The notes beneath the pieces are model-generated. The model did no database searches. It was not told the DNA's origin and saw only the letters and a list, made by a program, of their open reading frames with translations. Positions 17,238 through 27,086 of a stretch of 64,000 nucleotides of DNA are shown here, piece after piece; position 1 is the stretch's first letter, and the number at the start of each line of letters is the position of its first letter. Position numbers and translations under genes: made by a program. The stretch is from Pseudoneobacillus rhizosphaerae. GTDB taxonomy: Bacteria; Bacillota; Bacilli; Bacillales; Cytobacillaceae. Location: the NCBI RefSeq assembly GCF_917563885.1, contig NZ_CAKJTG010000009.1, positions 124,001-188,000 on the forward strand, written 5' to 3'.

Positions 17238-18716
17238 TTATAAAATGATAGCGATTAATCCGCCAGAACCCTCATTTATTATTCTCTCTAATGTTTCTTT
17301 TAATTTATATCGTGCATTTTCCGGCATTAAGGATATTTTAGCTTGGATTCCTTCGCGAACAATGGAACTTAAGCTTCGACCGAAGATATCTGAATTCCAA
17401 ATGGAAAGCGGGTCATCTTCAAAGTCCTGCATTAAGTAGCGAACAAGCTCTTCAGATTGTTTTTCTGTACCTATAATAGGAGCAAATTCGGATTCCACAT
17501 CAACTTTAATCATATGAATAGATGGAGCAACAGCTCTTAATCTAACACCAAATCTTGCTCCTTGGCGGATAATTTCAGGCTCTTCTAAACTCATATCTGC
17601 TAGTGATGGAGAGGCAACTCCATAGCCAGTTTGTTTCACCATTTTTAGGGCATCTGAAATTTGATCATACTCGGATTTTGCATGGGCAAAATCCTGCATC
17701 AATTCCAGTAAATGGTCTTTCCCTCTAATTTCAACACCAACAATTTCTTTGAGAATTTCATCATATAATTCATCAGGAGCAAATAAATCGATTTCAGCTA
17801 CCCCGTGACCCATTTCTATACCAGCAAGACCTGCTCGATCAATGAAGTCATAATCACTAAATTGATGTACTACACGGTCGACATCTCGTAGTCTCTTAAT
17901 ATCTTTAACCGTTTCCTTTACTGCTTCCTGATAACTTGATCTGAGCCAGTGATTGTCTCGCAGCACCATAACCCAGCTAGGGAGGTTTACGTTCACTTCA
18001 ATTACTGGGAACTCATACAAAGCCTCACGAAGTACATTAAGTACATCCGTCTCTCTCATGCTTTCAACACTCATTGCCACAACCGGTATATCATACTTCT
18101 CTGCTAAATTAGTACGAAGAGACTCAGTATTTGGGTGATGAGGCTGTACACTATTAACAATCATGATAAAAGGTTTGCCAACTTCCTTCAACTCATTAAT
18201 GACACGCTCTTCAGCTTCTACATAACTATTACGAGGCAGTTCTCCAATTGATCCGTCAGTTGTTATGACAACCCCAATTGTTGAGTGCTCTTGAATCACT
18301 TTACGTGTTCCAATCTCTGCAGCTTCATGAAAAGGAATTGGCTCCTCATACCAAGGTGTCGTAATCATTCTTGGTCCATTTTCATCCTCATAACCCTTAG
18401 CCCCTGGAACAGTGTACCCAACACAATCTACTAATCGAATATTTACTTCCAATCCTTCACCCACATGAACTGTCGCTGCTTGGTTTGGAACAAATTTTGG
18501 TTCTGTTGTCATGATCGTTTTTCCAGCAGCACTTTGAGGTAACTCATCTTGTGTTCTAGCTCTCTCTGCTTCATTTGACATATTTGGTAACACAACTAAT
18601 TCCATAAACTTTTTAATAAATGTTGATTTACCTGTTCGAACTGCACCTACTACTCCGAAATAGATATCGCCACCTGTTCTTTCAGCAATATCCTTGAAAA
18701 TATCTACCTTTTCCAA
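17238..18716 (-). CDS. spoIVA: Stage IV sporulation protein A, spore coat morphogenetic ATPase
   Basis: Polymerises with ATP hydrolysis on the outer forespore membrane to build the basement layer of the coat. The 492-residue protein has the Walker A motif GAVRTGKST near residue 24, DCVGYTVPGAKGYED as the Walker B/switch region, and the conserved C-terminus EGSGGLIAIIL that contacts SpoVM. It starts at TTG behind GGGAGGGGATC. It is near-identical in length and sequence to B. subtilis SpoIVA. A sigma-E promoter is expected upstream, but I could not fix one with confidence. Confidence 0.98.
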   Translation of the reverse strand: MEKVDIFKDIAERTGGDIYFGVVGAVRTGKSTFIKKFMELVVLPNMSNEAERARTQDELPQSAAGKTIMTTEPKFVPNQAATVHVGEGLEVNIRLVDCVGYTVPGAKGYEDENGPRMITTPWYEEPIPFHEAAEIGTRKVIQEHSTIGVVITTDGSIGELPRNSYVEAEERVINELKEVGKPFIMIVNSVQPHHPNTESLRTNLAEKYDIPVVAMSVESMRETDVLNVLREALYEFPVIEVNVNLPSWVMVLRDNHWLRSSYQEAVKETVKDIKRLRDVDRVVHQFSDYDFIDRAGLAGIEMGHGVAEIDLFAPDELYDEILKEIVGVEIRGKDHLLELMQDFAHAKSEYDQISDALKMVKQTGYGVASPSLADMSLEEPEIIRQGARFGVRLRAVAPSIHMIKVDVESEFAPIIGTEKQSEELVRYLMQDFEDDPLSIWNSDIFGRSLSSIVREGIQAKISLMPENARYKLKETLERIINEGSGGLIAIIL

Positions 18717-18927
18717 GAGATCCCCTCCCGATCATAAACTATAAAATGGGATATTATATATCCTTTTAGGTATTGTTGGACAGTATATATTTATGATGTT
18801 GTCCTATGTTATTATGACTATTTTTTAAAAATATTTTACCTCCCTATTTAGTACATCTTCATTTGAAACACTAGAATCCTATTTTGGATTATTTTATCCC
18901 TCTGAAATGCTAGCAACAAAAACACAA
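18717..18927. other. Intergenic region upstream of spoIVA
   Basis: AT-rich region of about 210 bases between the spoIVA start and the yphF terminator. It should hold the mother-cell promoter of spoIVA. I see only weak matches to sigma-E elements, around 18755-18800, and no open reading frame. Confidence 0.4.
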
Positions 18928-18972
18928 TAAAAAACCCTTCTCCTACAATATATTTTTGTAGTTGAAGGGTTA
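18928..18972 (-). terminator. Terminator of yphF
   Basis: Long stem AACCCTTC...GAAGGGTT with an inner ACTACA/TGTAG pairing, followed by TTTTTATT on the minus strand. Confidence 0.85.
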
Positions 18973-19029
18973 TGACAATTTATAAAGGTGAATTTATCAA
19001 AAGAAAGAATTACCTATGTAATTAACAGA

Positions 19030-19740
19030 TTATTTGTTTAAAAAAACAGGTTCCTTAGTACTATTATCAATAGTATAGGGTAAGGAATAGGCTGGAACAA
19101 ACATAGAATCTTTCACTAATATATAACGAATATCTTCGTTCGGAGCAATTTCTATTTTATCTTTCTGTAAAACCTGATATAAATCCATTCGGTAATCCAC
19201 GTAAATTTCACCATCTACACCAGAAACGAATGGTAAATTTAGAGTTGTAAATGGACTTATTGCAAAAGGTTCCTCATCGTAACCTAATTTAGAAAAATCG
19301 AGCGAATATACATTGTCGCTTAACTTTTCTTTATAAGGAGGGTATCCTCCATTAGCATTGATACGTAGCTTAATATCTCTAATGGTATCGGTGACCCTTA
19401 AATCAATCAGTTTAACAGTGGGGTTTGTTTCAACATCGACTAGCACATATTGAAATATCCCGCCATTTTCAAAAGCATTTCCTGGTGCATCAGACATATA
19501 TTTAGGAACTAACTTTTCAAAATCGATAGGGTATTTTAAATAAATTGGAGTATCTCCCGCTTTTGTTTTAATCGGCAATAGCCCACCACTATCTTGTCGG
19601 AATTGGTTAACAGCTGATTGAACTGAAGTAATCTGGTCTTTATAAGGAACTTGGTTCTTGGCAAGCTCTTCTTTAGGGTACATACAGCCGGTTAGTAAAA
19701 ACGTCACGAAAATAAATAGTATTAGGCTCTTTTGTTTCAT
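19030..19740 (-). CDS. yphF: Lipoprotein YphF
   Basis: Secreted lipoprotein of 236 residues. The N-terminus MKQKSLILFIFVTFLLTGC is a lipoprotein signal with lipobox LTGC, so Cys19 should be lipidated. The mature part has no recognised catalytic motif. It is assigned to YphF by synteny (spoIVA-yphF-yphE-gpsA) and by the conserved IYVDYRMDLYQ and YILVKDSMFVPAYS blocks. Its function is unknown. The ATG follows AAAGGA. Confidence 0.82.
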   Translation of the reverse strand: MKQKSLILFIFVTFLLTGCMYPKEELAKNQVPYKDQITSVQSAVNQFRQDSGGLLPIKTKAGDTPIYLKYPIDFEKLVPKYMSDAPGNAFENGGIFQYVLVDVETNPTVKLIDLRVTDTIRDIKLRINANGGYPPYKEKLSDNVYSLDFSKLGYDEEPFAISPFTTLNLPFVSGVDGEIYVDYRMDLYQVLQKDKIEIAPNEDIRYILVKDSMFVPAYSLPYTIDNSTKEPVFLNK

Positions 19741-19768
19741 TTCTTTTCAATCCTTTTAAAAGTAGTGT

Positions 19769-19966
19769 CTAACCAGTCGGACCACTAAACACAATAAAGA
19801 ATATAATGATACCCGAAAGAATCATCAATATGTATGCAATAATTCCTGTGATTATTTTTATTATCCCCTTAAGCTTGTACCTAGTAAAGTAAATGAGAAT
19901 AATGGATAAAAACATGAATCCCATTCCGGCAAGGGAAATCCACATTTTTATTAACGATTCTGACAT
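19769..19966 (-). CDS. yphE: Small membrane protein YphE (DUF2768)
   Basis: Membrane protein of 65 residues starting at ATG 19966, which follows AAGGAGG at seven bases; the open frame runs seven codons further upstream into the ribosome site. Two hydrophobic segments (about 8-28 and 38-60) are joined by a basic loop TRYKLKG, so both ends probably face the same side. It matches the DUF2768 family and the usual position between gpsA and yphF. Function is unknown. Confidence 0.82.
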   Translation of the reverse strand: MSESLIKMWISLAGMGFMFLSIILIYFTRYKLKGIIKIITGIIAYILMILSGIIIFFIVFSGPTG

Positions 19967-20046
19967 AATAAACCTCCTTTTTCGCAAAGGTAATTATAAC
20001 ACAAGGGTTATAATGGTTGAAATATTAAACTAAATTAATACAAATA

Positions 20047-20083
20047 GACCAAAGAAAAGATGGGGCAATACTTTTCTCCGGTC
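20047..20083 (-). terminator. Hairpin downstream of gpsA, possible terminator
   Basis: A 13-bp stem (GACCGGAGAAAAG with CTTTTCTTTGGTC, two G-T pairs) and an 11-base loop. The tail TATTTGTATT is only moderately T-rich, so termination may be partial. Confidence 0.5.
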
Positions 20084-20214
20084 TAATATGACTAAATGAC
20101 CCACACGATTCAATTTACTAGTGTGCTTCGATGCATTGTATGCGTAATTGTAACGTTTCGCATCCTCTAATGCCTATTTTATAATAAAAAATTTTCTACA
20201 CAAATTGGTACTGA

Positions 20215-21273
20215 CTAACCTTCGTTATTACGCTCTCCAAGTGCAATAGCTAAATCTTCCATTTCATTGGTTTTTCCTCTTGCCATTAATCGATCAACTG
20301 CATCTTTTGGTTGGACTTCATTAAAAAGAACATCGTATAAGGCATTGGTTATCGGCATTTTCACTTCGTACTTTTGAGCAAGCTGGTGAGCAGCTTTGGT
20401 GGTTCTCACACCCTCAACAACCATACCCATATTGTCTAATACTTGGTCTAGGCTTTGTCCTTTACCTAATAGGTTACCTGCTCTCCAATTTCGAGAATGT
20501 ACACTTGTACATGTAACAATTAAGTCACCTATACCTGTTAATCCTGAGAAGGTAAGCGGGTTCGCTCCCATTTTTGTTCCGAGTCTAGCAATTTCCGCTA
20601 ATCCTCTAGTCATTAAAGCAGCTTTTGCATTATCCCCATATCCAAGACCATCCGTAATACCTGCAGCTAATGCAATAATATTCTTTAATGCTCCTCCAAT
20701 TTCAACGCCAATTACATCAGGATTTGTATAAACTCGAAAATGTTGATTAATAAATAAATCCTGAATTTCTTCAGCTACCTTCATATTTTCTGAAGAAACC
20801 GAAACAGTAGTTGGATGCCTTAAACTAACTTCTTCTGCATGACTTGGACCAGATAAGACGACGACCTCATAAAGCATATTTTTCGGCATTTCTTCTTTTA
20901 TCATTTCTGAAATTCGTAAAAGCGAATCAGGCTCAATCCCCTTACTCACATGAACAATTTTGAATTGATTATTAGGATTCAATTCTCTTATTTGACTAAG
21001 TACCTCACGAATTGCTTTAGTTGGAACAGCTAGTACCACAATATTAATGTCTTTAAGTGAATCACTTAAAGATGCATATGCTTTTATACCCTCTGGTAAA
21101 TCAACATTAGGTAAATATTTGTGATTTTTACGTTCTCTATTAATTTCATCTACTTGAGCTGGATTATGACTCCATAGCCGAACTTCATGATTGTTATCAG
21201 CCAATACCATCGCTAAAGCTGTACCCCAGCTCCCAGCTCCTAGAACTGCCACTTTCTTTTGGGTTTGCTGCAT
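20215..21273 (-). CDS. gpsA: Glycerol-3-phosphate dehydrogenase (NAD(P)+)
   Basis: Makes sn-glycerol 3-phosphate from dihydroxyacetone phosphate for phospholipids. The 352-residue protein has the nucleotide motif [12 protein letters not shown] at the N-terminus, the catalytic lysine region [13 protein letters not shown] near 195, and [14 protein letters not shown] SxRN near 250. I start it at ATG 21273; a GTG three codons upstream overlaps the ribosome site AAAGGTCGTGA. It follows der by 61 bases, as in B. subtilis. Confidence 0.97.
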   Translation of the reverse strand: MQQTQKKVAVLGAGSWGTALAMVLADNNHEVRLWSHNPAQVDEINRERKNHKYLPNVDLPEGIKAYASLSDSLKDINIVVLAVPTKAIREVLSQIRELNPNNQFKIVHVSKGIEPDSLLRISEMIKEEMPKNMLYEVVVLSGPSHAEEVSLRHPTTVSVSSENMKVAEEIQDLFINQHFRVYTNPDVIGVEIGGALKNIIALAAGITDGLGYGDNAKAALMTRGLAEIARLGTKMGANPLTFSGLTGIGDLIVTCTSVHSRNWRAGNLLGKGQSLDQVLDNMGMVVEGVRTTKAAHQLAQKYEVKMPITNALYDVLFNEVQPKDAVDRLMARGKTNEMEDLAIALGERNNEG

Positions 21274-21295
21274 GCATATCACGACCTTTTTCTAT

Positions 21296-21333
21296 TTGTC
21301 TAGCGGAAGCGACTAGCCAGCCGCTTTTCGCTT
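21296..21333 (-). repeat. Short hairpin-forming spacer between der and gpsA
   Basis: The spacer contains AGCGG/CCGCT arms (21302-21306 and 21321-21325) around AAGCGACTAGCC, with further GCG-rich pairing. It is much more G+C-rich than its surroundings and looks like a dispersed intergenic repeat or mRNA-processing hairpin. Confidence 0.4.
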
Positions 21334-21334
21334 T

Positions 21335-22645
21335 TTACTTTCTTTCACGAGCAAAGATCTTAATTGGTGTTCCCTCAAAACCAAATGCATCCCGAATTCT
21401 ATTTTCAAGAAAACGCTCATAAGAGAAGTGCATTAATTCAGGCTCATTAACAAATACAACAAAGGTTGGTGGCTTTACCGCAACCTGTGTGGTGTAAAAG
21501 ATTTTTAATCGACGACCATTATCAGTAGGAGTAGGGTTCATTGCAACAGCATCCATGATAACGTCATTTAATACAGTTGTTTGCACACGTAGCGCATGAT
21601 TTTCACTAACCGTATTAATTTTCGGCAAAAGATTTAAAACACGTTTCTTAGTTTTTGCTGATAGAAAGACGATAGGAGCGTAATCAAGATATTGAAAATT
21701 ATCACGAATTTTTTGTTCAAAAATATTCATCGTTTTTTCATCTTTTTCAATAGCATCCCATTTATTTACGACTATAATGACAGCACGTCCTGCTTCATGA
21801 GCGTATCCGGCAATTTTTTTGTCCTGTTCAATGATTCCTTCTTCTGCATTTAATACAACCAATACAACATCAGAACGTTCTATTGCTCTTAATGCACGTA
21901 ATACACTATACTTTTCGGTGCTTTCATATACTTTTCCTTTTTTTCTCATACCAGCAGTATCAATAATGACATATTGTTGACCATGATAGGTGTAAATCGA
22001 GTCAATAGCATCTCTAGTCGTTCCAGCTATGTCACTAACTATTACTCTTTCTTCCCCTAAGAGGGCATTAACTAACGAGGATTTTCCAACATTCGGGCGA
22101 CCGATTAATGAGAATTTAATCATATCATCTGCATAATCATCACCATTAGATTGCGGAAATGACTTTGCAACTTCATCTAACATATCTCCTAAACCTAGTC
22201 CGTGTGAACCTGAAATAGGGAATGGCTCTCCAAAACCAAGTGCATAAAAGTCATAAATTTGATCTCTCATATCTGGGTTATCAATTTTATTTACAGCTAA
22301 AACAACAGGTTTTTTAGATTTATAAAGAATCTTTGCCACTTCTTCATCTGCAGCAGTAACTCCCTCACGACCGTTCGTTAAAAAGATTATGACATCCGCC
22401 TCATCGATCGCAATTTCAGCCTGTTGACGAATTTGTTCTAAAAAAGGCTCGTCCCCAATATCAATACCACCTGTATCAATAATATTAAATTCATGCGTTA
22501 ACCAATCACCAGAACTATATATTCTGTCTCTCGTAACACCTGGTATGTCTTCAACAATGGATATTCTTTCTCCAACAATTCTATTAAATATTGTTGATTT
22601 TCCTACATTAGGTCTTCCAACAATAGCAACTACTGGTTTAACCAT
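21335..22645 (-). CDS. der: Ribosome biogenesis GTPase Der (EngA)
   Basis: Double-GTPase needed for 50S subunit assembly. The 436-residue protein, the standard length, has two G domains: GRPNVGKST near residue 10 with NKID near 118, and GRPNVGKSS near 180 with NKWD near 290, followed by a C-terminal KH-like domain. ATG 22645 follows AAAGGGTGA; the frame is open 31 codons upstream without a ribosome site. gpsA follows on the same strand. Confidence 0.97.
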   Translation of the reverse strand: MVKPVVAIVGRPNVGKSTIFNRIVGERISIVEDIPGVTRDRIYSSGDWLTHEFNIIDTGGIDIGDEPFLEQIRQQAEIAIDEADVIIFLTNGREGVTAADEEVAKILYKSKKPVVLAVNKIDNPDMRDQIYDFYALGFGEPFPISGSHGLGLGDMLDEVAKSFPQSNGDDYADDMIKFSLIGRPNVGKSSLVNALLGEERVIVSDIAGTTRDAIDSIYTYHGQQYVIIDTAGMRKKGKVYESTEKYSVLRALRAIERSDVVLVVLNAEEGIIEQDKKIAGYAHEAGRAVIIVVNKWDAIEKDEKTMNIFEQKIRDNFQYLDYAPIVFLSAKTKKRVLNLLPKINTVSENHALRVQTTVLNDVIMDAVAMNPTPTDNGRRLKIFYTTQVAVKPPTFVVFVNEPELMHFSYERFLENRIRDAFGFEGTPIKIFARERK

Positions 22646-22705
22646 AACTTTCACCCTTTCAACTGTCAAAACTACTACTAAAGTATTTGTAATTTCCTTA
22701 ATATC

Positions 22706-22735
22706 TATAAAATAAACCCTTCTAAGATAGAAGGG
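22706..22735 (-). terminator. Terminator of the YIEGIA operon
   Basis: Stem CCCTTCT/AGAAGGG with a 5-base loop followed by TTTATTTTAT on the minus strand, between the small capping gene and der. Confidence 0.75.
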
Positions 22736-22798
22736 CATAACTATACTATCTTACCAATGAAGTAATTTCAAATCAATGAAAAAGTTGGAAAAGATTTT

Positions 22799-22984
22799 TT
22801 AATGTTTGACAATCACATACAATTCATCTGATAAACCATGGGCGATTCCATCCAAAATCGCCTCTAGATTTGCTGCTATATGTTCCATTTCCTCTTTAGA
22901 GTCACAGTTAAAAACTGCTGAAGCAACTGGTACTTTTTTGGGGTTAGTCGTAACTACAGCCAAAATGTATTTTTCTATTACCAT
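22799..22984 (-). CDS. Capping complex subunit for YIEGIA
   Basis: Soluble 61-residue protein that begins MVIEKYILAVVTTNPKK and ends ELYVIVKH. It matches the small family described as capping complex subunit for YIEGIA proteins, and it directly follows the YIEGIA gene: the upstream stop TAA is immediately followed by its ATG. The ribosome site AAGGGGA sits in the end of the upstream gene. The biochemical role is unproven; tight coupling implies a 1:1 partner. Confidence 0.7.
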   Translation of the reverse strand: MVIEKYILAVVTTNPKKVPVASAVFNCDSKEEMEHIAANLEAILDGIAHGLSDELYVIVKH

Positions 22985-23875
22985 TTATTGTTCCCCTTTT
23001 TCATTTACATTTCTTTCAGTTGGCATTCGAATTGCATTTTCTAATGTAGGGACATTCCCGATTATGTCTAATGCCATTTCGATATTTTTTTCCTGTGGTA
23101 AAACAAATACTCCAACCCGCCCATCATCTAAGTCTCTCTTCGCTAATGGAACTAATGCAGGTGTTCCAGAATCACGGTAAACCCCAAGTGCTGTTGAAAC
23201 GTCATGAAGTATAGCTTGACGTTGTCCTAAATTCGCTATAGTAGAACGGGAATTAAAATTTTTAGGCTTTAAAATAAAGCCCATTCCGTATTTTAAGACT
23301 TCCTCTTGTCTTTTTGGGAGACCAATATTCATAATATAAATATTGTCTACATAAAGACCAGCACCATCAAATCTCGGTTCTACATACTCAACATCCACAA
23401 TATCCTTTAATTTCCCCCCAGCCATAAGCTTTCTTGAAATGATTAGCGCTATTAAGGCAATGACAATAGCAACATAGATATTAAATACGATATAAGTAAA
23501 CGTTGAAACAAATGACGTAAAAATGACTAAATAATTTCGACTTTCAAATGCTACCGCAATTCCTTCTATGTACGTACTGCCTCTTGGTACAAGCTCGTAT
23601 CCATCTAACTGAGCTAACGTATTTCTCTCCATATTACGTACTTCTCTAAATTGAGAAGCTGCTAAGGTTAGAAATGTAACAGCCGTAAATTCTTCTTCCA
23701 TAATGGATGGTATTGCAACTGTACCTAGACCAGCAGCAATAAATCCTAGAGCAATGTGAATAATTTTCCCATGTAAATAAGTAGGGTACTGGCGGTAATC
23801 TGTCCTTAACATATAAATGCGACCTAAAGTGCCAACTATAACACCAAATATAATCGGATATGTATATTCATTCAT
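22985..23875 (-). CDS. yphB: YIEGIA family membrane protein (YphB-like)
   Basis: Membrane protein of 296 residues containing the family-defining motif YIEGIA near residue 100. Hydrophobic segments lie at about 5-20, 38-58 and 115-150; the C-terminal half is soluble and ends in acidic/basic tail. It corresponds by position to B. subtilis YphB, which I recall as a sporulation protein (SeaA); that link is by synteny. Its ATG overlaps the stop of the upstream membrane gene by four bases (ATGA). The ribosome site is GGGAG. The operon order is yphA, yphB, capping subunit. Confidence 0.75.
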   Translation of the reverse strand: MNEYTYPIIFGVIVGTLGRIYMLRTDYRQYPTYLHGKIIHIALGFIAAGLGTVAIPSIMEEEFTAVTFLTLAASQFREVRNMERNTLAQLDGYELVPRGSTYIEGIAVAFESRNYLVIFTSFVSTFTYIVFNIYVAIVIALIALIISRKLMAGGKLKDIVDVEYVEPRFDGAGLYVDNIYIMNIGLPKRQEEVLKYGMGFILKPKNFNSRSTIANLGQRQAILHDVSTALGVYRDSGTPALVPLAKRDLDDGRVGVFVLPQEKNIEMALDIIGNVPTLENAIRMPTERNVNEKGEQ

Positions 23876-24480
23876 GTTGTTTTTTGTTTCTCCCTTTCTA
23901 CTGCATGATATAAGCTTTCTAGGTAGCTAATTGAGATCTTAATTCCTTCCCATCCAAAAAGAAGAATGGAGGCTAGAGAACATATGTCTAAAAAACTCAT
24001 CGATCCAATTAAGTATGGAAAAGAAAACCGTTGAATAATAACCGCAAAAATAATGTCACCGTATATACAACCAATAATGAGGGTTGAAATTCTCCATGCA
24101 AGCTTTTCTTGAAGGAGAACAGATAAATAGGTAATTAATAATGCTAACATCCATTCTCTTTTAAATATGATCCAAATAGGGTCAAAAAGTTCAAACAGCA
24201 GAAAAGTGCCATATCCAATTGAAATAATTAGAGAAGTAAGAAAAAAATATAATTTCTTTCTTAGAGTGAAATATCCAATCCTAGTAAAAATAACAAGAAT
24301 CATAAAAATCGAAATATAACTAACTGCTGTGCCTCGGATTTTAATTGTATAAGGTGAAATAATAATGGCCAACAAGATAAGACAAGCGATGGGTAATCGT
24401 ATGTTAGATTCTTTCTTCACTAAAAAAGTTGTGATAATCCAAATAGCCCAAGCGCATCCATAAAAATATAAACCTTCCAC
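23872..24480 (-). CDS. yphA: Polytopic membrane protein YphA
   Basis: Protein of 202 residues with six or so hydrophobic helices across most of its length and a short charged C-terminal tail (EREKQKTT). It starts with GTG behind AGGAGGGAT. Position ahead of yphB and length fit B. subtilis YphA, though membrane proteins of this kind diverge quickly, so the assignment rests mainly on context. Overlap by four bases with yphB points to translational coupling. No enzymatic motif is visible. Confidence 0.7.
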   Translation of the reverse strand: MEGLYFYGCAWAIWIITTFLVKKESNIRLPIACLILLAIIISPYTIKIRGTAVSYISIFMILVIFTRIGYFTLRKKLYFFLTSLIISIGYGTFLLFELFDPIWIIFKREWMLALLITYLSVLLQEKLAWRISTLIIGCIYGDIIFAVIIQRFSFPYLIGSMSFLDICSLASILLFGWEGIKISISYLESLYHAVEREKQKTT

Positions 24481-24588
24481 AACATCCCTCCTATCATTTC
24501 CATTATGGGAAAAGGCTATGTAATTTAATCCTTTTTAGCGCATAATTTATTCGAAAAATATCATCTTATAGAGTAAGGGGGTGTTACG

Positions 24589-24732
24589 GTGGGAAAAGAT
24601 CGTCAAGAAGGAAAACTAAGAAATAGTGGAAGAGTTGAGTCTGATCGAGATCAGGCACTACATTATCCAGGAGCTACTAAGCTGCAAAGTCCGGAAGAAG
24701 CAAGGAAATTAAATGATGGGAAAAAATATTAA
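24589..24732 (+). CDS. ypzI: Small protein YpzI
   Basis: Short gene of 47 codons. GTG 24589 follows AAGGGGGTG. The translation starts MGKDRQEGKLRNSGRVESDR and continues DQALHYPGATKLQSPEEAR, ending in NDGKKY. It is highly charged and soluble, and resembles the YpzI family of Bacillus small proteins in sequence and in its position beside yphA and fni. The function is unknown. It is one of the few plus-strand genes and is followed by a bidirectional terminator shared with fni. Confidence 0.75.
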   Translation: MGKDRQEGKLRNSGRVESDRDQALHYPGATKLQSPEEARKLNDGKKY

Positions 24733-24736
24733 AAAT

Positions 24737-24764
24737 AAAAGCTCCCTTTTTGGGAGCTTTTATT
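24737..24764. terminator. Bidirectional terminator between ypzI and fni
   Basis: AAAAGCTCCC/GGGAGCTTTT stem (24737-24746 and 24752-24761) with a 5-base loop and T-runs in both directions; it serves the convergent genes on each side. Confidence 0.9.
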
Positions 24765-24765
24765 T

Positions 24766-25818
24766 TCATCTTTTCTGACTGTATTTTTTTGTATCTATTC
24801 CCCGCTCATTTAGCCAATGATGGGTATATCCTGATACTATTAGTGGTACAGTTTGAAGTGCATTAATATTACATGCACCAAGGGCCAACATCATATATTT
24901 AATATCATCATGAAGTTTTCTAGTTTTAACAAGAGTTTCCTCTATACCACTTTCAAGAATTTGTTTTAGAAAAAAACCGGCCATGCCAACAGCATCTGCA
25001 CCAAGTGCAATAGACTTAACAATATCTAAACTATTGTTAATTCCACCACTTGCAAAAATCGCTAATGAAGGAGAGATACTTTTAGCTTCAACAATTGAAA
25101 TGGTTGTAGGGATGCCCCAATCGTTAAAAAAAGAAAGTGTATCATCACGCCTTGCATTTTCAATGGAAGCAAAATTAGTACCCCCAAAGCCTCCAACGTC
25201 AATAACGGAAACTCCAATAGATTTCAATTTTAAGACAGTCTCTCTTGACATTCCAAAGCCCACTTCTTTAACAATCACGGGTATATTTAAACTTTTAACA
25301 ATTCTCTCAATCCTTGATAAGGCCCCACTAAAATCCCGATCCCCTTCTGGCATCGTTATTTCTTGCACTACATTTAAATGAATTTGTAATGCATTCGCCT
25401 CAACCATTTCAACAGCCATTTTAGCTTGATCGACAGTTGCTTCACTGCCTAAATTAGCATAAATGATACCAAAAGGGTTTTCTTTGCGAACAATCTGATA
25501 GCTTTTACGTTCATTAAAATCTTTAAGTGCAGCCATTTGTGAACCGACTGCCATTGCTAATCCCATTTCACGAGCAATAATAGCAAGCTGACCATTTATG
25601 TCGGTTGTTCGACTTCCACCTCCGCCAGTCATTGCATTGATAAAAATTGGCGAACTTAAGGAAAGTTCGCCAACATGATGATTTAAGCTTACATCTTTTA
25701 ATGCTATGTCAGGTAGACTCTGATGAATAAATGAAACATCACTAAAACCATGAGAGTTTGTCTCGGTTTCTAAAAGCGCGTATTTGATGTGTTCCCATTT
25801 TCTTTTAGCTCTGGTCAT
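24766..25818 (-). CDS. fni: Type 2 isopentenyl-diphosphate delta-isomerase
   Basis: FMN- and NADPH-dependent enzyme that interconverts isopentenyl and dimethylallyl diphosphate. The 350-residue TIM-barrel protein shows INAMTGGGG, AVGSQMAALKD, the conserved HLNVVQEITMPEGDR, VIVKEVGFGMS and the glycine-rich FMN site GGFGGTNFA. The ATG follows GGTGAT. It lies just after the S1-domain gene ypfD in transcription order. In a hepST-containing genome it supplies the prenyl starter for menaquinone. Confidence 0.96.
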   Translation of the reverse strand: MTRAKRKWEHIKYALLETETNSHGFSDVSFIHQSLPDIALKDVSLNHHVGELSLSSPIFINAMTGGGGSRTTDINGQLAIIAREMGLAMAVGSQMAALKDFNERKSYQIVRKENPFGIIYANLGSEATVDQAKMAVEMVEANALQIHLNVVQEITMPEGDRDFSGALSRIERIVKSLNIPVIVKEVGFGMSRETVLKLKSIGVSVIDVGGFGGTNFASIENARRDDTLSFFNDWGIPTTISIVEAKSISPSLAIFASGGINNSLDIVKSIALGADAVGMAGFFLKQILESGIEETLVKTRKLHDDIKYMMLALGACNINALQTVPLIVSGYTHHWLNERGIDTKKYSQKR

Positions 25819-25833
25819 TTTAGTATCACCATA

Positions 25834-26967
25834 TTAACTTTTTAGATTTTTTAACATATCCCCAATAACTTCACCTAATTGGAATCCTTTTGATTCCTCT
25901 GGAAGCTCATATGTTTCTTCTTCAGGCTTATCTTCTAATTCCTTAATACTTAACGAGATTCGTTGTTCACTTTCATTTACTTCTAATACCTTCACTTTCA
26001 CCTTTTGCCCTTCCTTAAGTACTTCAAAAGGAGTAGCAATATGTTTATGTGCAATTTGTGAGATGTGAACTAGTCCTTCAACACCAGGTAGCAATTCAAC
26101 AAAAGCACCAAAGGAAACAAGTCTCTTAACTGTTCCTTCTAGCACACTGCCCTTTTGTGCCTTTTCAAGGATATTAGACCAAGGTCCAGGTAGAGTTTCT
26201 TTAATAGAAAGTGAAATACGCTCATTATCCCGATCAACACTTAGAACCTTTACTGTAACCTTTTGCCCTTCTTCGATAACATCAGAAGGTTTGTCAACAT
26301 GTTGATGTGATAATTGAGAAATATGAACTAAACCATCAATTCCACCAATATCAACAAAAGCTCCAAAATCGGTTATCCTTTGAACTGTTCCCTCTACTAC
26401 TTTGCCAGGTTGAACGGCGTCTAATATTGCTCTTTTTTGTTTTCCTTTTTCCTGCTCCACAACAGCACGATGAGAAAGAATTAAACGGTTTTTCTCTTTA
26501 TCAAGCTCAACGATTTTAAAAGATAATGTTAAGTCTCTATATTCAGAGAAATCCTCTACAAAGTGAGATTCCACTAAAGAGGCAGGAACAAATCCTCTGA
26601 TTCCTAAGTCAACCACAAGTCCGCCCTTAACAACTTCTTTAACTTGCGCATCAAATATAGCTCCACTTTGAAACTTTTCGGTTAAATCTTCCCATGCCTT
26701 TTCAGCATCAATCTTTTTTTTAGATAGTACTATCGCCTCTTCTTCGACCTTTAATACCTCAAGGTCCAATTCTTCACCTTCAGAAACAACATCAGATGCC
26801 TTTTCGACATGCAAACTAGATAATTCACTAATTGGAACAATTCCATCAATTTTACTATTTTCAATACTAACTAGAACCTGCTTTTCTTCTACCTTTGTAA
26901 CTTGTCCCTTAACTTTGTCTCCAACTTGGAAAGATCTAACTTCTACTTGATTTAACTCTTCAGTCAT
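25834..26967 (-). CDS. ypfD: S1 RNA-binding domain protein YpfD (ribosomal protein S1 homolog)
   Basis: Four S1 domains are visible at about residues 15-85, 100-165, 185-255 and 270-340, each with the pattern KVKGxVxxV...GxVxISxLS...VxVKVLxVD...RIxLSxK. The total of 377 residues is shorter than the six-domain S1 of Gram-negative bacteria and typical of Bacillus. The ATG follows AAGGAGGAG. It probably binds mRNA, but in Bacillus it is not an essential part of the ribosome. Genes plsC and cmk lie upstream. Confidence 0.93.
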   Translation of the reverse strand: MTEELNQVEVRSFQVGDKVKGQVTKVEEKQVLVSIENSKIDGIVPISELSSLHVEKASDVVSEGEELDLEVLKVEEEAIVLSKKKIDAEKAWEDLTEKFQSGAIFDAQVKEVVKGGLVVDLGIRGFVPASLVESHFVEDFSEYRDLTLSFKIVELDKEKNRLILSHRAVVEQEKGKQKRAILDAVQPGKVVEGTVQRITDFGAFVDIGGIDGLVHISQLSHQHVDKPSDVIEEGQKVTVKVLSVDRDNERISLSIKETLPGPWSNILEKAQKGSVLEGTVKRLVSFGAFVELLPGVEGLVHISQIAHKHIATPFEVLKEGQKVKVKVLEVNESEQRISLSIKELEDKPEEETYELPEESKGFQLGEVIGDMLKNLKS

Positions 26968-27086
26968 ATATACTCCTCCTTATCCTTTGCTTAAATATCT
27001 ATTAATAGTGTTGCTAAAATAAGAATATTTAAAAAACTTCCCTCTACTAACTTCTTATAATTCAACCGTTTTGTCAAGTAAAAGGG

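Noticed and set aside
25834-26967. Internal sequence similarity as a DNA repeat
   Set aside because: The periodicity comes from four S1 domains in the protein, not from a DNA repeat.
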